Notes: a model not told the origin generated them from the letters alone. DNA of 64,000 nucleotides from AC-32 sp963772975 (GCA_963772975.1 CAVYZH010000005.1:229600-293599), one strand, 5' to 3'; shown: positions 33,964 through 43,048, numbered from the stretch's first letter. Numbers and translations are program-made.

Positions 33964-35517
33964 CTACCCGCTGGGCGGGTCCCAGGCTTGCGCGCTCATC
34001 GCCACCGCCGGCGCGCGGCGACGGAGGACGTGGCGGCGGATCCAGGGAGAGGACTCTCCCACGAGTCCGAGCATGAGTTCACGGCGCGTCAAGATCAGAA
34101 GCACGAGGTAGAGGCCAACCGCGATACAGCTGCTAAGCACCGCCCGTAATGCCAGCGGGCCAGGACCCTGGGCGCAGCCCCACGCCACGCCGGCAGCAAC
34201 CATCCATGCGAACACCGGTGCGCGGATTTGGCGGAGAACATGGACGTGAGTCTGCCGATCGACAGCGCGCGCCAGAATCGTCGTGTGCACGGTGGCGCAG
34301 GCGACGCCTCCGATGGCGAGGCCGAGCACGCCAACGATCGGCACCAGAGGCAGTCCAACGGCAACCACAACAACTGCATCCGCGATCTGGGCGCGGAGCG
34401 GCGTCTTTGCGTCACCGGCTGTCCAGAGATAGGTCTGTCCGGCAATCACTACCGGCGCGTGGATGACGACTGCGAGGCACACGAGCGCGAGAGCGTCGGC
34501 CGCGGGCGACCACTTCGATCCAAACAGCAACGGCACGAAAGCGGGCGCGGCCGCCAGAGGCGCGAGCAGCACGCCGGTGAGGATCGTTGCAGCGGGAAGG
34601 AGCCGGGGCAGCATACTGCTGGGGTCTCGGCCGGCTGACCTCGTCCGAGACATCGCGGGGAAGGTCACGCGCACCAGCGTCGTCAACAGTGACTGAGGCG
34701 CCTGCAGCACTCGCATAACCAAACCCCAGTACGCGACGATCGAGACGCTTCCGATAGCCGCCGTGCCCAGAACCAGGATCTGATCGCGTACTCCTCCGAC
34801 GATGTCGACCGCCTGTACCCGTAGGCCGATGCCGAGCACGGCGCGGACACGCCGGCGGTCGTACCGCGGCCAGACGATTCCCGTCGGCGCTAGTGCAACG
34901 ATGAATGCGGTTCCGACGACGGCACGGGCGACCGTTGCGGTGGCAAGCCCCCACAGGCCCCACCCGATCGTCACAGAAACGACCGTCCAGGCGTAGTAGA
35001 TCATCGTTTCTGCGGTCTCGGCGGTCGCGATGCGCTTGTAAAGGAGTTGGCGCTCCAGGACGACGAGGCCAGCACCTCGAAAAGCAGTGATGGGAGCGCT
35101 CAGGACCATCACCGAGGTGAGCTCACCCACGAGTCCGAACGGACGGGTTGCCAGGATGACGACTACGACCAGCGCGACGCTGGCGACAAGCTGAAAGGCG
35201 ACGTACGCCTGAAGGTCAGCGTGTTGAGGTGCCGTAGGGCGCCGAATGAGAGCGGCGGCCGTTCCTACGCCGCTCCCGAAGATCAAGAGGAATGTCGAGA
35301 TCGTCAGTGCGATCGCGTACAAGCCGAGTTGGCTGGGCATGAGTAGCCGACTGACGACGATCGTCGACAGCAGGCCCAGAACCTGCGCGACGGTGCCCTT
35401 TGCGGTCAGGAGTGCGGCCCCGGAAGCGGCACGCCGGTCGATGTCACGTGAGGTGAGCCCGGGCTCGCTCTCCGTATCGACGGTCCCATCGCGCGAGTTC
35501 GGACCAGCGGAAGTCAT
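33964..35517 (-). CDS. Polysaccharide flippase (Wzx-like, MATE/MOP fold)
   Basis: The 517-residue product has about 12-14 membrane helices and the N-terminal family segment GTVAQVLGLLSTIVVSRLLM, as in lipopolysaccharide-unit flippases. Later stretches (VTFPAMSRTRSAGRDPSSML, LLFGSKWSPAADALALVCLA) also match. It would move undecaprenyl-linked repeat units outward. It heads a minus-strand unit with the pyruvyl transferase and GT2. The palindromic motif lies 59 bp before its ATG. Confidence 0.85.
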   Translation of the reverse strand: MTSAGPNSRDGTVDTESEPGLTSRDIDRRAASGAALLTAKGTVAQVLGLLSTIVVSRLLMPSQLGLYAIALTISTFLLIFGSGVGTAAALIRRPTAPQHADLQAYVAFQLVASVALVVVVILATRPFGLVGELTSVMVLSAPITAFRGAGLVVLERQLLYKRIATAETAETMIYYAWTVVSVTIGWGLWGLATATVARAVVGTAFIVALAPTGIVWPRYDRRRVRAVLGIGLRVQAVDIVGGVRDQILVLGTAAIGSVSIVAYWGLVMRVLQAPQSLLTTLVRVTFPAMSRTRSAGRDPSSMLPRLLPAATILTGVLLAPLAAAPAFVPLLFGSKWSPAADALALVCLAVVIHAPVVIAGQTYLWTAGDAKTPLRAQIADAVVVVAVGLPLVPIVGVLGLAIGGVACATVHTTILARAVDRQTHVHVLRQIRAPVFAWMVAAGVAWGCAQGPGPLALRAVLSSCIAVGLYLVLLILTRRELMLGLVGESSPWIRRHVLRRRAPAVAMSAQAWDPPSG

Positions 35518-35576
35518 GTCTACGACGATATTCCTCGGCCCTCGAAAACCGCATGTCTGAAGGATTGGTCTTGCAC

Positions 35577-35592
35577 CTAGCCACTTGGGTAG
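35577..35592. promoter_or_regulatory. Palindromic operator candidate (one mismatch) upstream of flippase gene
   Basis: CTAGCCACTTGGGTAG matches CTAGCC-N4-GGCTAG with one change in the right arm. It lies 59 bp upstream of the flippase ATG on the minus strand. Confidence 0.6.
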
Positions 35593-36014
35593 AGCCGACG
35601 TGCGTGTCCTGAGGACGGGCGGCCACCGAGACGTCGTGGCTCGCTCCGGGAAGGTTCTTAGGAGCTCGCCGGTGGGCGAACCGATGAAGGGGTGAGTCCT
35701 CCGATCCGCTCGTCGTGATGCCTCCGGTACATGTAGTGATCGTGACCAATTCGGCCGCCCTCGTCATTGAGCGTCACGACGATCTTTGGCCGGCCGTCAG
35801 CCCTTTTTGCGGGCACCGCTCCCGAACATGTCCAGCTAGATGGGCCTCGGCCCCTCGAGGCGTTACGGAGCCGCCTCCCGGTGAGCGGCCGTCCCTGACG
35901 TACTGGCAATGCGAGCGCGAATAACCTGCGTTCGCATTGCTCTTTGGACAGCGAGTGCAAGGTCCCGAGGCCCTCCGCTACCCGGGCTACGTTACGCGGC
36001 TGCGGCTATATCGG
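35593..36014. other. Gap with no recognisable gene
   Basis: The stretch between the flippase promoter and the GT4 remnant has several short open frames on both strands, none with a start, ribosome site or family features I can support. It may be eroded coding DNA, since the next 300 bp clearly is. Confidence 0.4.
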
Positions 36015-36340
36015 TCGGCAGGCTACGTCGCCACCACCGCGTGCGAAGCCGTTACGTGGAGCGGCTTGGGGTACCGCGCGACCGGATCACCGTGGGGTCG
36101 GCGTCGATCCCGACGCACTCGCTGCGGCCCGGGCAGTGCACCCGAAGCCAGCCGCGGCGCGTTCGCCTCGCGTCCTCCATTTCAGGCACCTGCCCGCCCG
36201 TAAAGCGCTCGATACCGTCGTCGAGGCGCTCCCCTATTATCTGGTCACGTCATCCGACGGTCGCCACACCTGGGCTTCTGCGACGCTCCGGGCGCGTCCG
36301 GCGCTGACAAAGGCTGGCCGATCCGTCGACCGAACGTAGA
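36015..36340 (+). pseudogene. Remnant of a GT4-family glycosyltransferase
   Basis: Plus-strand residues YVERLGVPRDRITV, followed after a frame change by GVGVDPDALAAARA and then RVLHFRHLPARKALDTVVEA, reproduce the core of a family-4 glycosyltransferase (the V-x-NGVD-type loop and the domain-linking strand). The N-terminal half, the E-x7-E motif and the C-terminus are missing, and at least one frameshift is present. It is a decayed gene at the edge of the exopolysaccharide operon. Confidence 0.6.
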
Positions 36341-36396
36341 GGCTCCCGATGAGCACTCGCGCCACGCCCGATCAGAGTCTCGCTGAGCATTCCGAC

Positions 36397-37329
36397 TCAT
36401 TGATTCGGAATCGGATCAGATGGGAGCGGTCCGACATCACCGGACAGAGCTTTACACAGGTCTCCGAAAGTGAGTGCGTCTGGTCGGCGGAGTAACCAGA
36501 CCGGAATGTTCTGTAGGAAGACTACGGCACGGTAAAGCCATACTTTTATGGGCGGCTCAGTTTCCTCGAGCATGCGAATGATGGAGCCGAGATACTGCCT
36601 TTTTCCAGCGGCGCCAAGCTTACGCGTCGAGGCGTGTGAGTGGTGAACGACCTTTGCAGCGGGCGTAACCCACAGCGTCAGGCTGCGGTCCGCGAACGAC
36701 CGTGCCAACTGGACGTCGTTGAAGAAGATCGGATACCGCTCGTCGAAGACGTGATCATCGGGAAGGAATGATCGCCGTAGGAGAAGACAACTCGCGGAGG
36801 GCTGAGGCACCACACGCGGCTGAGAGAAGTCGTCGTCGAGCATACGGTATCGACGAAGCCGCCGCTTGCTTCCGGGCAGAAGCCTGCCGGCGACTGCACC
36901 TCCGTTCGCCAGAGTCATCGTGAAGGTCGGGAACCTGAAATGAAACGGTTGCGGTGAACCATCAACGTTCATGTACAGCGGTCCAACTGCGGCAGCAGAG
37001 GGATTGTCTTGGAGAAACTGAGTCAAGGCACCGAATGCGTTGGGCGTGAGCTCGACGTCCGAATTGAGCAGGAGAATGAAATCCCCGTTCGCGCGCCGGT
37101 ACGCCTGGTTCACCGCGGCTGCGTAGCCGAGGTTGCGGTCGTTTCGTATGAGCGTGATCCTTGTCTGGCGGCTGAGGGCGTCTCCGGATCCGTCGACCGA
37201 ACCGTTGTCGACGACGACGACTTCGTAGGACGGACCGGTCCCCTGCTTCGGTAGTGACCCTAGACATTCCAGCACCAGCTCGCGGGTGTTCCAGTTGACG
37301 ATCAGGATGGATACGAGCAGGTCGCTCAT
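36397..37329 (-). CDS. Glycosyltransferase family 2 (WbbL/rhamnosyltransferase-like)
   Basis: The 310-residue product opens VSILIVNWNTRELVLECLGS, has VVVVDNGSVDGSGDAL, the FILLLNSDVELTPNAFGALT acidic site, and PSASCLLLRRSFLPDDHVFD, a layout typical of WbbL-like rhamnosyltransferases. It is the last gene of the luxR-wzz-wzy-GT-GT operon; its ATG overlaps the stop of the preceding GT gene (ATGA). It presumably acts on a lipid-linked glycan at the membrane. The sugar donor is not determined. Confidence 0.85.
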   Translation of the reverse strand: MSDLLVSILIVNWNTRELVLECLGSLPKQGTGPSYEVVVVDNGSVDGSGDALSRQTRITLIRNDRNLGYAAAVNQAYRRANGDFILLLNSDVELTPNAFGALTQFLQDNPSAAAVGPLYMNVDGSPQPFHFRFPTFTMTLANGGAVAGRLLPGSKRRLRRYRMLDDDFSQPRVVPQPSASCLLLRRSFLPDDHVFDERYPIFFNDVQLARSFADRSLTLWVTPAAKVVHHSHASTRKLGAAGKRQYLGSIIRMLEETEPPIKVWLYRAVVFLQNIPVWLLRRPDALTFGDLCKALSGDVGPLPSDPIPNQ

Positions 37330-38288
37330 CGTGCAACCGGCTGTCGATGGGTCGGGATTGCCTGTTTCGGCGGCTCTCCGAACGGTGGCCTGTCGAGACC
37401 GACCATCACGCGGAGCGCTGCGCGAGCCGCGGTACGGCGGCCGCTGCTCGACTTATCGAGTACGGGCGCGAGTGCTCGAGCTGCGTAGCCAAGCCCAAGC
37501 GCCGCGATGTAGACGCGGCGATGGACGGGCGAGAAGTGCTTCCGTGCATGTTGCATTCGCGTGTAGGCGTCCTGCGCCCACATCTTGGGCCGCAGGCCAC
37601 CTTTGCCTGCGTGATGAACGATTGTCATTGCCGGTAAGTGACACACCTTCCAGCCCGCGCGCTTTATGCGCAGACAGAGGTCGGGTTCCTCGCTGTAGAT
37701 AAAGAAGCGTTCGTCCAAGAATCCAGCGCTCTCGAGCGCCTCGCGCCTCGCGAGCATGAAGGACCCCGAAGTCCAATCGCATTCGATGACTCGCGTGTAA
37801 CGATCGAGGTCGAGGTCACGTTCGCGCAGCATCTGAGCGCGAAATGGCAGTCGCTCCGACCCAAGCGCCTGACCGAACGCGCGGAGCGCATTCGGGAAGT
37901 ACCTGACCGTTGGAAAGATGTCGCCTTCCGGGGTGAGCTGGATGACGCCCACGAGTCCTACTTCGCGATGCTCGTCGAGATGGCGCACCAACGCCTCGAA
38001 CGTACCGGTCCGAATCTCTGTGTCCGGGTTCAAGAACAGGACGTACCGAGCATTGGTCGTTTCCAAGGCGCGGTTGTTGGCATGGGCGAAGCCACGGTTC
38101 ACACACGCAACCACGCGTGCCTGCGGGAACTCTCCTGTCACAAGTTCGGCGGTTCCGTCCGTGGAGCCATTGTCGGCGACGACCACGTCGAGAGAACACG
38201 CACCGCGATGTTCGAAGACGCTGGTGACGCAGGCTCGTAGCCATTGCGCCTCGTTCGTCGATACCACGATGACTGCAAGATCGTCCAT
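37326..38288 (-). CDS. Glycosyltransferase family 2
   Basis: The start is set at ATG 38288 (MDDLAVIVVSTNEAQWLRAC) because GGAGG lies 11 bases upstream; an ATG 18 bases earlier is possible. Motifs are VVVADNGSTDGTAELV, YVLFLNPDTEIRTGTFEALV with the metal-site Asp, SGSFMLARREALESAGFLDE and SEEPDLCLRIKRAGWKVCHL, all standard for GT2 glycan-chain enzymes. It is coupled by a four-base overlap to the next GT2 and preceded by the Wzy gene. Confidence 0.87.
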   Translation of the reverse strand: MDDLAVIVVSTNEAQWLRACVTSVFEHRGACSLDVVVADNGSTDGTAELVTGEFPQARVVACVNRGFAHANNRALETTNARYVLFLNPDTEIRTGTFEALVRHLDEHREVGLVGVIQLTPEGDIFPTVRYFPNALRAFGQALGSERLPFRAQMLRERDLDLDRYTRVIECDWTSGSFMLARREALESAGFLDERFFIYSEEPDLCLRIKRAGWKVCHLPAMTIVHHAGKGGLRPKMWAQDAYTRMQHARKHFSPVHRRVYIAALGLGYAARALAPVLDKSSSGRRTAARAALRVMVGLDRPPFGEPPKQAIPTHRQPVAR

Positions 38289-38314
38289 AGTCGATAGCAC
38301 CTCCAACGCACGAG

Positions 38315-39802
38315 TCAGCTAGCGCTAAGCTCGGCGGGAGCCCTTGACGCCAGCGGCCTTGTTGCAATCTTGAGGAACGCGGCTGACAAACCGAGCACAA
38401 TCCAGAAGATGAAGGCGGCTTGTGTGAAGCTGAACGCGTCGAACGTAAGCATCCCGACGGCGAAACTCGCAACGGAAGCGCCAAGCGCGGCAAACAACCA
38501 GCCGTCGTGTACCTCCTCTGCCGTCCGGGACGCCGCGAACAGCTTCCGGCAGGCTCTTATCATCAACCAAGTCCAAGCGGCGAGGCCGAGGAACCCGACG
38601 TCGAGAACATTGTTCAACCACTGATTGTCGAGAATCGGAGCATTTCGATCGGGCGAGTCGAAGCCAGTGATTCTCGTTCCATAGCCCTCGCCGAAGACAG
38701 GTTTTTGACTGGCTTCGTTTAGCATTGGTGTGATCAATCGGATACGCCCTCCGGCGAGCAGTGGATTGTAGTCGGCCTCGAACTGCGATTGCTGTGCAAT
38801 AAGTCCGCCCTTCGGGAAGAACGCATCCTTCAGGCTTCCGATCGTTCCGGGCAAAGCAACGTGAATAACGGCGAAAGCAGGGATTAAAGCAGGCCAAAGT
38901 TTTATCGTCTCGGCCGGTTTTAGACAAAGGAAGACAATCCCCTCGACGGTGAGCATTACCACTGCCGTTCGAGACCCACTTGCAAACGCGCCGACAAGTA
39001 ACAGTACCGCCGCCAGCCACCAGCGGCGCCCGGAAACTCTCGCGAAATAAATAGCGAACGGGAGAATGACGACGAGTGCTGCGCCGAGCGCAATAGGCTG
39101 CTGCGAAGAGCCATAGACCCGAAGGTTGCTCCCAAGCATAAGATAGCTCAACGGCCCGTCGAATGTGAGGAAAGGAAGGATGCTGTGCAGATGGTCAAAC
39201 ACGTTGTAATGGGTTCGCTGTTCGAAGACCGCAAAAATGCCTACTGCGGCTCCTGACAGTGTCAGAAGCTTGAGAAGAAAGTCGGCATCAACGCGTCGGC
39301 GAATCGTCGTGGCCGTCAGGTAATAAACAAGAACGAAACTCGCAAAGAAGGTTAGCGATTTCACGACGTGGGATCCCCAGGTTCCAACCCGGCTTGGATT
39401 GGTCACTTCGGATCCGAGCACACACGCGAGGATGAGCAACAACGGTGGGTCGAAGGGCGTGCTTGCGAGCCGCACCCGCGAGTCGACGAGAAGAGATGCG
39501 ATCCAGACCAGCAAGCAGATCGCGACGACCACGCGATAGAGCTCGAGGTCGAAGGGGAGGCTTCCCGGAAGTTTATATCGACTTATGGGCACGAACATCA
39601 CGACGAGCACGATCAACGCGATCAAGCGGTGCCACCCGATGACGGTGCGCCGACTCGCTGCGACGATGCTGACAATGGCAATGAATGGCGCCAGGAATTT
39701 CACCCCGTGACCGCTCAGTACTCCCACCGAGAGCAGCGCGAGCGCTCCGACGACGAAGATCACGGCGGAGTCGCGACGGGATGCGCCGAGAAGCGCGCGC
39801 AT
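38315..39802 (-). CDS. O-antigen polymerase/ligase family membrane protein (Wzy-like)
   Basis: The 495-residue product has about 12 membrane helices and the Wzy_C-type region: QQPIALGAALVVILPFAIYF and VGAFASGSRTAVVMLTVEGI. A large outside loop follows (about 320-405) containing GEGYGTRITGFDS and NAPILDNQWLNNVLDVGFLG. Such proteins polymerise or ligate exported repeat units. It lies between the chain-length gene and two GT2 genes in one operon with gaps of 3-27 bp. Confidence 0.8.
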   Translation of the reverse strand: MRALLGASRRDSAVIFVVGALALLSVGVLSGHGVKFLAPFIAIVSIVAASRRTVIGWHRLIALIVLVVMFVPISRYKLPGSLPFDLELYRVVVAICLLVWIASLLVDSRVRLASTPFDPPLLLILACVLGSEVTNPSRVGTWGSHVVKSLTFFASFVLVYYLTATTIRRRVDADFLLKLLTLSGAAVGIFAVFEQRTHYNVFDHLHSILPFLTFDGPLSYLMLGSNLRVYGSSQQPIALGAALVVILPFAIYFARVSGRRWWLAAVLLLVGAFASGSRTAVVMLTVEGIVFLCLKPAETIKLWPALIPAFAVIHVALPGTIGSLKDAFFPKGGLIAQQSQFEADYNPLLAGGRIRLITPMLNEASQKPVFGEGYGTRITGFDSPDRNAPILDNQWLNNVLDVGFLGLAAWTWLMIRACRKLFAASRTAEEVHDGWLFAALGASVASFAVGMLTFDAFSFTQAAFIFWIVLGLSAAFLKIATRPLASRAPAELSAS

Positions 39803-39805
39803 GAC

Positions 39806-40549
39806 CTAGGCGGTATGCTTCGTGCGCTCGCGTTGCTCGCCGTCGTCGTCCACATCGGCCCGGAATGCAGGTGTTGCCGGTGCAACGGCTCGCACCCGCG
39901 GCCTGAGGTTCTCGAGAATAAACGCGAGACCGACCGTGGCTACTAATACGGCGAGGAAAACGACGATTGAAAGTATCTTCTTGCGAGGTTCGACGATGAC
40001 CGGGCGGGTTGCACGCTGCATGCTCTGCAGGCCTATGCGTTGATTCGTCGGGATCTTCGCCACTTGCTGTTGACGTGACACGTACTCGACGAGGGCACGT
40101 GTCCCGTACTGCACCGCCGAGACAGCTTCGCCGGCCGAGTTCGCGCGACCCGAGAGCGCGATGACCGGCAGGTCCGCGCCCGTGATTGCCGGCACGGCCG
40201 GAGCCGCGGTGATGCTCCAGGTCTTTGGCGCTCCCTCGGCACGCATGAGCCGTTTCACGTCGTCACTATTTGCGAACTGGGAATACAGGTCCGTCAGCCC
40301 GGCGAGATTCATATATTGCGGCGGCGTAGGGGTATCCGTGCCGGGAAGTAGCGTACGACCGTACGTGAACCCAGGTGCGTTGAGCAGCAGAACGGCCTGG
40401 CTCTGCCAAACCGCAGGCTTGCGGTAGCTGAACCCGTGGGACGTAACCCGCACGAGTGAAAGGACGGCGAGGATGGCTGCCAGGATCACTCCGGTAACAA
40501 CCAGCGGCCAAAAGCGCCGCAAGACTCTTCCGTATTCAGCGAGATCCAC
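39806..40549 (-). CDS. Wzz/CapA-like chain-length regulator
   Basis: The 247-residue product has a transmembrane helix at each end (about 13-34 and 190-214), flanking a mostly extracytoplasmic domain with a Gly/Pro-rich section. It begins MDLAEYGRVLRRFWPLVVTG, the arrangement of polysaccharide co-polymerases. No tyrosine-kinase domain is fused. It controls chain length by acting with the Wzy-like protein encoded 3 bp downstream. It sits 4 bp after the LuxR-type gene, so transcription is probably shared. Confidence 0.75.
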   Translation of the reverse strand: MDLAEYGRVLRRFWPLVVTGVILAAILAVLSLVRVTSHGFSYRKPAVWQSQAVLLLNAPGFTYGRTLLPGTDTPTPPQYMNLAGLTDLYSQFANSDDVKRLMRAEGAPKTWSITAAPAVPAITGADLPVIALSGRANSAGEAVSAVQYGTRALVEYVSRQQQVAKIPTNQRIGLQSMQRATRPVIVEPRKKILSIVVFLAVLVATVGLAFILENLRPRVRAVAPATPAFRADVDDDGEQRERTKHTA

Positions 40550-40553
40550 GGCT

Positions 40554-40784
40554 CTAATGAGGCGTCTTCAGCGCGTCGTTCGCCGTGATAAAGGCGACGA
40601 CCGCCTCCGTCCGGTTGTGGACTTCCAACTTTCGGTAGATCGACGCGAGGTGGAATTTCACGGCGTGGACAGTCACGCTTAAGCAACCGGCGATTTGTCG
40701 ATTTGTCATACCTTCTGTCATCAGCTGCATAACTTGCGCCTCACGCGGGGAGAGCGGGGGCGATGGGTTGGGTCGGTCGTACAC
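40554..40784 (-). CDS. LuxR-type DNA-binding regulator (HTH domain only, 76 aa)
   Basis: The product consists almost wholly of a LuxR/GerE helix-turn-helix: LSPREAQVMQLMTEGMTNRQ, then IAGCLSVTVHAVKFHLASIY and RKLEVHNRTEAV. No receiver or sensor domain is present. The only canonical start is GTG 40784, but in-frame residues continue upstream (RLLFVWPVDAPPSEFYIDRV) to a TAG at about 40846, so a slightly longer or degraded N-terminus is possible. It is the first gene of the operon wzz, wzy, GT2, GT2. A perfect 20-bp palindrome lies 64 bp upstream. It is a likely regulator of this operon, perhaps of itself. Confidence 0.8.
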   Translation of the reverse strand: MYDRPNPSPPLSPREAQVMQLMTEGMTNRQIAGCLSVTVHAVKFHLASIYRKLEVHNRTEAVVAFITANDALKTPH

Positions 40785-40848
40785 ACGGTCAATGTAGAAC
40801 TCCGACGGCGGAGCATCTACAGGCCAAACGAACAGAAGCCTCTGAGGG

Positions 40849-40868
40849 GCCTAGCCAGCTGGCTAGGC
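40849..40868. promoter_or_regulatory. Perfect 20-bp palindrome before the LuxR-headed polysaccharide operon
   Basis: GCCTAGCCAGCTGGCTAGGC is identical to its reverse complement and contains the full CTAGCC-N4-GGCTAG motif (40851-40866). It is 64 bp upstream of the LuxR-type GTG. The 360-bp region between this operon and asnB otherwise shows only the related site at 41060. Confidence 0.7.
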
Positions 40869-41059
40869 GGCGAATTCCATGTGGGTGTCGGGGATCCGTC
40901 CCTGAGTCACCACCGCTGCGGCAGGCCGGACTCGGGATCACCGGAGCTCCACCGGTCGGTCGGTTCTCCTCCGTGGGACTCGACGTGTAAAGGGGCGTCC
41001 TTCGCGACCCGGAGGTCGGCCGTCGCCGCCTTCGCCGGCGCGGATGCCGTCTGAAAGGG

Positions 41060-41075
41060 CTAGCCAATCGATCAG
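41060..41075. promoter_or_regulatory. Weak operator-like site upstream of asnB
   Basis: CTAGCCAATCGATCAG has a perfect left arm and three mismatches in the right arm. It lies 69 bp before the asnB GTG start, within the same spacing range as the better copies. Taken alone it could be chance. Confidence 0.3.
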
Positions 41076-41144
41076 GCGCACTCGGGTAATCCCATCGACT
41101 GGGGTATCGCCGCGACGCCGCTGCCAGGGTACGGTGCAGGCTCC

Positions 41145-43046
41145 GTGTGCGGGATTTGTGGAATCGTGCAGGTTCGCGGTGAAACGCGCGCCGCAGTCGA
41201 CCTTGCAACGCTGCGCTCGATGACGTCGACGATGCGGCATCGAGGTCCTGACGACGCTGGCTATCACGTCGCGGATCGGGTAGCCATTGGCGTGCGGAGG
41301 CTGAGCATCATTGACGTCGTCGACGGTCACCAGCCATTCGCGAACGAACGTGGGACCGTCGTCGCTGCACAGAACGGCGAGCTCTACAACCACGAGGCGA
41401 TTCGACGTCGGCTCGAGCGGGACGGTCACGTCTTCAAGTCCCGTTGCGACACCGAGATTCTCCCCCATCTCTACGAGGCCGAGGGCGATGACATGCCGCA
41501 ATCGCTGAACGGAATGTTCGCGTTTGCCGTCTGGGACGCGGTACATCAACGGGCCCTGCTTGTCCGCGATCGCCTGGGAAAGAAGCCGCTCTACTACGCG
41601 GAAGTTGGCGACGTCCTCGTCTTCGGCTCGGAGATGAAAGCCGTCCTCGCCAGCGGCCTTGTCCCCACCGATCTCGATCTCGAGGCGCTCGATCTCCTAC
41701 TGGCCCTCGGTTTCGTCCCTGCCCCTCGGACGCTACTTCGCCACGTCAGAAAGCTCCTCCCCGGTCACCGTCTCGTCGTTGAGCACGATCGCGTGAAGGT
41801 CGAGCAGTATTGGCGGTACCCGCGCGCCGGCGCCGAGGGTCTGAGCAGGTTGGAGTCAGAATGGGAGGAGGAGCTCATCGATCTCCTGCGCGACGCCGTT
41901 CGGGTCCGCCTGATGAGCGATGTTCCCCTGGGCGCGATGCTAAGCGGCGGTCTCGACTCGAGCCTCATCGTCGCCCTGATGGCTGCGGAGAGCGCTCGGC
42001 CCGTACAGACGTTCTCGGTCGGCTTCTCGGGCGTACCCGACAACGAGCTTCCCGTGGCGCGAGAGACGGCTCGCGCACTGGGGGCGGAACACCACGAGCT
42101 CGAGCTCTCGCTCGATGATCCGGTGGATCTCGAGGCCCTGATCTGGTCGCTCGACGAGCCGATCGCCGACCTGTCTGCAATCGGGTTCGCGGCGCTCTCC
42201 CAGCTCACCGCGCGTCACGTGACGGTCGCGCTCTCAGGTCAAGGGGCAGACGAGCTGCTCGCCGGATACGACCGCTACCGACAGGTCGCAGCCATCGAGC
42301 GCTGGAGCCGGGCCCCGGCATCCGTGCGGCGCGCTGTAGGCGCGGCGGCGGCCGTTGTAGGACCGGCTCGCATTCGTCGGGGAACAGCCGCCGCTGCGGC
42401 CGATGACCCGGTCGTCGCCGGCACGATCGCGAGATCGGAGTGGCTGGAGACGCTCCGCTCCCGTTCGGCACGGGGCGGGCTCGAGGACGTGCAGCCGTCG
42501 CTTCTCGAGACAGTGCTGGCCGATCGGCTCGATGGCGCACCTCGTCATGGGCTGGCACGCACCCTCGTCCTGGATGCGCAGTTGAGTCTCGTCGACGACA
42601 TGCTCCATTATTTCGATCGGACCTCGATGGCGAGCTCCCTCGAGGTGCGCGTCCCGTTTCTCGACCACCGGCTCGTCGAGCTGTGTGCACAAATGCCGGT
42701 CTCTCTCAAGCTGTCCGGAGGCACGACTAAGGCGATTCTGAGGTCGGTCGCCCATGGGCTCGTTCCGGAGAACGTTCTCAACCGGCCGAAGGTCGGCTTC
42801 TTCAGCAGTGCCGTGGGACACTGGTTCGACCGACAGATCGGCGGTGAGATCGTCGACCGGCTCCTCGATCCGGCGGCACGCTTCTCCGCCTACGTGGATC
42901 AGAAGGAGGTCGACCAGCTGCTTCGGCGCCGGGGGAGCTATCGGAGCTCCAAGCTGCTCCTCACGATGCTGATGCTCGAGGTCTGGCTGGCCAGCTACCT
43001 CCCGCGGGCCGCCGCCGTTCGGCCGACAACAGAGCGCGCGGCCTGA
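41145..43046 (+). CDS. asnB: Asparagine synthase (glutamine-hydrolysing)
   Basis: The 633-residue product begins at GTG 41145 followed directly by Cys2, the glutaminase nucleophile (MCGICGIVQVRGE). RHRGPDDAGYH, QNGELYNHEAIRRRLERDGH and the ATP-pyrophosphatase loop LSGGLDSSLIVALMAAESAR (near residue 266) are all present, as is YFDRTSMASSLEVRVPFLDH. It transfers amide nitrogen to a carboxylate. Members within polysaccharide loci often modify a sugar acid or act as an amidotransferase rather than make free asparagine. It is followed after two bases by a glycosyltransferase and then a second synthase-like gene. Confidence 0.9.
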   Translation: MCGICGIVQVRGETRAAVDLATLRSMTSTMRHRGPDDAGYHVADRVAIGVRRLSIIDVVDGHQPFANERGTVVAAQNGELYNHEAIRRRLERDGHVFKSRCDTEILPHLYEAEGDDMPQSLNGMFAFAVWDAVHQRALLVRDRLGKKPLYYAEVGDVLVFGSEMKAVLASGLVPTDLDLEALDLLLALGFVPAPRTLLRHVRKLLPGHRLVVEHDRVKVEQYWRYPRAGAEGLSRLESEWEEELIDLLRDAVRVRLMSDVPLGAMLSGGLDSSLIVALMAAESARPVQTFSVGFSGVPDNELPVARETARALGAEHHELELSLDDPVDLEALIWSLDEPIADLSAIGFAALSQLTARHVTVALSGQGADELLAGYDRYRQVAAIERWSRAPASVRRAVGAAAAVVGPARIRRGTAAAAADDPVVAGTIARSEWLETLRSRSARGGLEDVQPSLLETVLADRLDGAPRHGLARTLVLDAQLSLVDDMLHYFDRTSMASSLEVRVPFLDHRLVELCAQMPVSLKLSGGTTKAILRSVAHGLVPENVLNRPKVGFFSSAVGHWFDRQIGGEIVDRLLDPAARFSAYVDQKEVDQLLRRRGSYRSSKLLLTMLMLEVWLASYLPRAAAVRPTTERAA

Positions 43047-43048
43047 CG

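Noticed and set aside
35658..35960. 100-codon minus-strand frame in the flippase/GT4 gap
   Set aside because: No start signal, Arg-rich mixture and no known motif; likely non-coding.
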